Shown: positions 5,800 through 7,558 of the stretch, piece by piece
How the letters are laid out: every line of letters starts with the position of its first letter
How positions within the stretch are numbered: the stretch's first letter is position 1
Assembly (NCBI GenBank): GCA_003158885.1
Contig: PMLN01000109.1
Span: 632-8,189, forward strand
DNA from: Anaerolineae bacterium
Lineage (GTDB): Bacteria; Chloroflexota; Anaerolineae; Anaerolineales; Villigracilaceae
Direction of reading: 5' to 3'
DNA: 7,558 nucleotides
Translations under genes and position numbers: made by a program
Notes under the pieces: generated by a model
Seen by the model: the letters and a program-made list of their open reading frames with translations, nothing else
What the model was told of the DNA's origin: nothing
The model's database searches: none

Positions 5800-6699
5800 A
5801 TGAACAATTCACAACTCTTTGGCGGCATTGAAGCAGGCGGAACCAAGATCATTTGCATCGTCGGCAGTGGGCCTGATCACATCCTCGAACGAATACGCAT
5901 AGATACCACTACGCCCGAGGAAACCCTTCAAAACGTCATTCAATTCTTTCAACCTTATACAAGCGCAGGGAAGATCGCGTCCATCGGCATCGGTTGTTTC
6001 GGCCCGCTCGATCTGGACCCCAATTCCCCCACCTACGGTTTTATCGCCTCCACGCCAAAAATGCGCTGGCGCGGCACGGACGTGCTTGGCATCCTTCAGC
6101 GCGCCTTGAAAGTCAAGACGGCGATTGATACCGATGTCAACGTCGCGGCGCTGGGAGAATCCCGCTGGGGTGCGAGCCAGGGATGCGACCCGGCGCTTTA
6201 TATGACCATCGGTACGGGCATCGGCGGCGGTTACATCAAAGACGGCCAGGCCCTGATCGGGATGCAGCACCCCGAAATGGGACATATCCAAGTCCTGCAC
6301 GACCTGAAGCGCGATCCGTTCCCCGGCGCCTGCCCCTTCCATGGAGATTGCTTCGAAGGGCTTGCCAGCGGGCCGGCCATCGAAAAACGGCTCGGTGCAC
6401 GCGGCGAGACGATCCGCGCTGACAATCCTTACTGGGACATCGAAGCGGATTACATCGCTTCGGCCTTACGCAGTTATATCCTTATCCTTTCACCCAGGAA
6501 AATCATTCTCGGCGGGGGCATCATGGATCGGGCGTTTCTCTTTCCGCTGATCCGCCAAAAAGTCCTGGAATCACTGAACGGCTACGTCGAAAGCGAAAGT
6601 CTGCTGAAAAGCATTGACGAATATATCCTGCCGCCTGCGCTCGGAAACCAGGCGGGCAGTTTGGGCGCGATTGCACTGGCCCAACAAGCCTGCGCTTGA
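5800..6699 (+). CDS. ROK-family sugar kinase, zinc-containing fructokinase type
   Basis: A 299-residue cytoplasmic kinase, full length for the family, probably phosphorylating fructose (or another hexose) with ATP. The N-terminal phosphate-binding loop is GGIEAGGTK (8-16). GIGCFGPLDLD follows, and then DTDVNVAALGE (110-120), in which D112 is the expected catalytic base. TIGTGIGGG is the second nucleotide loop. HPEMGH (157-162) with CPFHGDC (178-184) gives the family zinc site H162, C178, H181 and C184. ILGGGIM near the C-terminus completes the ATPase fold. The pattern matches the short fructokinases (YdhR/GmuE-like) rather than ROK repressors, as no helix-turn-helix is present. It stands alone, with its own TATAAT box. 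Exact sugar specificity is inferred, not seen. Confidence 0.92.
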   Translation: MNNSQLFGGIEAGGTKIICIVGSGPDHILERIRIDTTTPEETLQNVIQFFQPYTSAGKIASIGIGCFGPLDLDPNSPTYGFIASTPKMRWRGTDVLGILQRALKVKTAIDTDVNVAALGESRWGASQGCDPALYMTIGTGIGGGYIKDGQALIGMQHPEMGHIQVLHDLKRDPFPGACPFHGDCFEGLASGPAIEKRLGARGETIRADNPYWDIEADYIASALRSYILILSPRKIILGGGIMDRAFLFPLIRQKVLESLNGYVESESLLKSIDEYILPPALGNQAGSLGAIALAQQACA

Positions 6700-6722
6700 A
6701 TTGCAGGTAACATCGAATCGGA

Positions 6723-6759
6723 TAGGGTCGTCAATAAAGCTGTGCATTGAACAGCCCTA
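6723..6759. other. Imperfect stem-loop between the ROK and nuclease genes
   Basis: TAGGG (6723-6727) faces CCCTA (6755-6759), enclosing GCTGT-gcattga-ACAGC (6739-6755). There is no U-tract, so it is not a classic intrinsic terminator; it may be a factor-dependent or repeat-derived hairpin. The remainder of 6700-6830 shows no strong promoter, only a weak TATGGT near 6808-6813. Confidence 0.3.
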
Positions 6760-6830
6760 CCTTTACCGATGAATAGATTTAACCCTGGAACAAAATCCGT
6801 GAGACAGTATGGTACATTTGTGAGTGAGCC

Positions 6831-7558
6831 ATGACCGCGCTTCCAACCCCCTTCACTTTTTCGCAATCATCCCTGCAGGATTACGCGGACTGCCCGCGCC
6901 GCTTCCAATTGCGCTATATAGACCTGCTTAGCTGGCCCGCCGTGGATGCAGAACCTGTGGTTGAGAACGAACGCCGCCAGATCGAGGGCCAATTATTCCA
7001 CCGCCTCGTCCAACAATATTACCTTGGGGTGCCTTCCGGAAATCTGGCGCGCATGGCAAACACGCCGAACCTGGAAAGATGGTGGCAGAATTTCATCAAT
7101 ACATACCTGACAGGTCTGCGAGACCTGTCAGGTATGTATCCTGAATTGACCCTTTCTGCCCCCATCGGCAATCATCGCCTGGTGGCAAAATATGATTTAG
7201 TTGCGGTTCAAAACAGCCAAGTTACCATCTATGACTGGAAAACATCCGCCAGGCGTCCGCGTGATGAGTGGATGTCGGCACGCTGGCAGACGCGCGTCTA
7301 TCGTTCATTGCTGGTTCGAGCCGGCTCACATTTGAATACTGGCAAGCCGTTCGAGCCGGAACAAATCGAAATGATCTATTGGTATGCCGACTATCCCTCC
7401 GAGCCAACCAGCTTCAAATATGATCCGAAGCAATTCAAGCGGGATGGGTCTGCACTCGAAAAAGCGATCAACGAAATTTCATCTGCTGAAGATTTTCCTC
7501 TGACGGAAGACGAAAAGATGTGCCGTTTCTGTGTTTATCGTTCCTACTGCAATCGCGG
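6831..7558 (+). CDS. PD-(D/E)XK nuclease with Fe-S cysteines (AddB/Cas4-like), 3'-truncated by the window edge
   Basis: The 242 complete codons run off the right edge. The ATG at 6831 is the first start after an in-frame TGA (6825), and the Shine-Dalgarno is poor. The N-terminus FSQSSLQDYADCPRRFQLRY is the classic opening of PDDEXK_1 (RecB-like) nucleases, with C21 as the first Fe-S cysteine. Then come a histidine motif GQLFHRLVQQ (H57), KYDLV (D122), IYDWKTS (D135 and K137), and WQTRVYR (Q153, Y157). The cluster CRFCVYRSYC (C231, C234, C240) gives the C-n-CxxCx5C arrangement of AddB and Cas4 nucleases. Little more than a short tail is probably missing. It lacks any helicase domain and may work with the UvrD-like helicase 4.7 kb upstream on the same strand, by inference. 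A perfect palindrome lies in frame at residues 90-103. Confidence 0.88.
   Translation, partial: MTALPTPFTFSQSSLQDYADCPRRFQLRYIDLLSWPAVDAEPVVENERRQIEGQLFHRLVQQYYLGVPSGNLARMANTPNLERWWQNFINTYLTGLRDLSGMYPELTLSAPIGNHRLVAKYDLVAVQNSQVTIYDWKTSARRPRDEWMSARWQTRVYRSLLVRAGSHLNTGKPFEPEQIEMIYWYADYPSEPTSFKYDPKQFKRDGSALEKAINEISSAEDFPLTEDEKMCRFCVYRSYCNR
7099..7139. repeat. Perfect 19-bp inverted repeat inside the nuclease gene
   Basis: ATACATACCTGACAGGTCT (7099-7117) and AGACCTGTCAGGTATGTAT (7121-7139) are exact reverse complements around a 3-nt GCG loop. The core ACCTGACAGGT resembles a common dispersed palindromic repeat. It is translated as NTYLTGLRDLSGMY (residues 90-103) without breaking the frame, between the helical region and the nuclease core strand. 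The mRNA would form a very stable hairpin. Confidence 0.9.

Noticed and set aside
5809..6342. Minus-strand open frame of 177 codons opposite the ROK kinase
   Set aside because: It lies entirely antisense to a full-length ROK kinase with all motifs intact, and its sequence shows no domain.

Overview
This is a bacterial window of moderate GC content. It most resembles an Anaerolineae-type member of the Chloroflexota. That placement is an inference from the F420-type enzyme, the TANNNT boxes set directly before start codons, and the abundance of short dispersed repeats both between and inside genes. No rRNA, tRNA or single-copy marker is present to prove it.

Layout: (1) 1-2097, + strand, a UvrD/Rep-type superfamily 1 helicase, cut by the left window edge just before motif Ia. 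(2) 2098-2205, an imperfect palindromic REP/MITE-like repeat, followed at once by a small AT-rich GIY-YIG nuclease gene (2219-2509). (3) A divergent block: on the - strand an SDR oxidoreductase (3871-3026) then a Ddn-type F420-dependent nitroreductase-fold protein (2953-2537); on the + strand a second SDR (about 4021-4902) then a TetR-family regulator (4912-5502). Between the two arms lie two face-to-face sigma70-type promoters, with a perfect 16-bp palindrome and an overlapping second copy of the motif. This is a natural candidate for the TetR operator. (4) 5503-5799, an intergenic region rich in repeat-like sequence. (5) 5800-6699, a ROK-family sugar kinase of the zinc-containing fructokinase type, with a TATAAT box placed for a leaderless mRNA. 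(6) 6831-7558, the start of a PD-(D/E)XK nuclease with a four-cysteine Fe-S signature, cut by the right edge.

How the parts fit: the helicase has no nuclease domain of its own and the PD-(D/E)XK protein has no helicase domain. Both are on the same strand and could form an AddAB-like or Cas4-like pair, now separated by a metabolic and regulatory cassette. The SDR/TetR/Ddn block looks like a small self-regulated redox or detoxification module; its substrate cannot be read from sequence.

The most unusual aspect is the repeats. Three different repeat-like sequences sit in frame inside the two DNA-processing genes (about 634-663, 1333-1384 and 7099-7139). Another palindromic element directly abuts the promoter of a stand-alone GIY-YIG nuclease, which invites comparison with REP-associated transposase (RAYT) arrangements.
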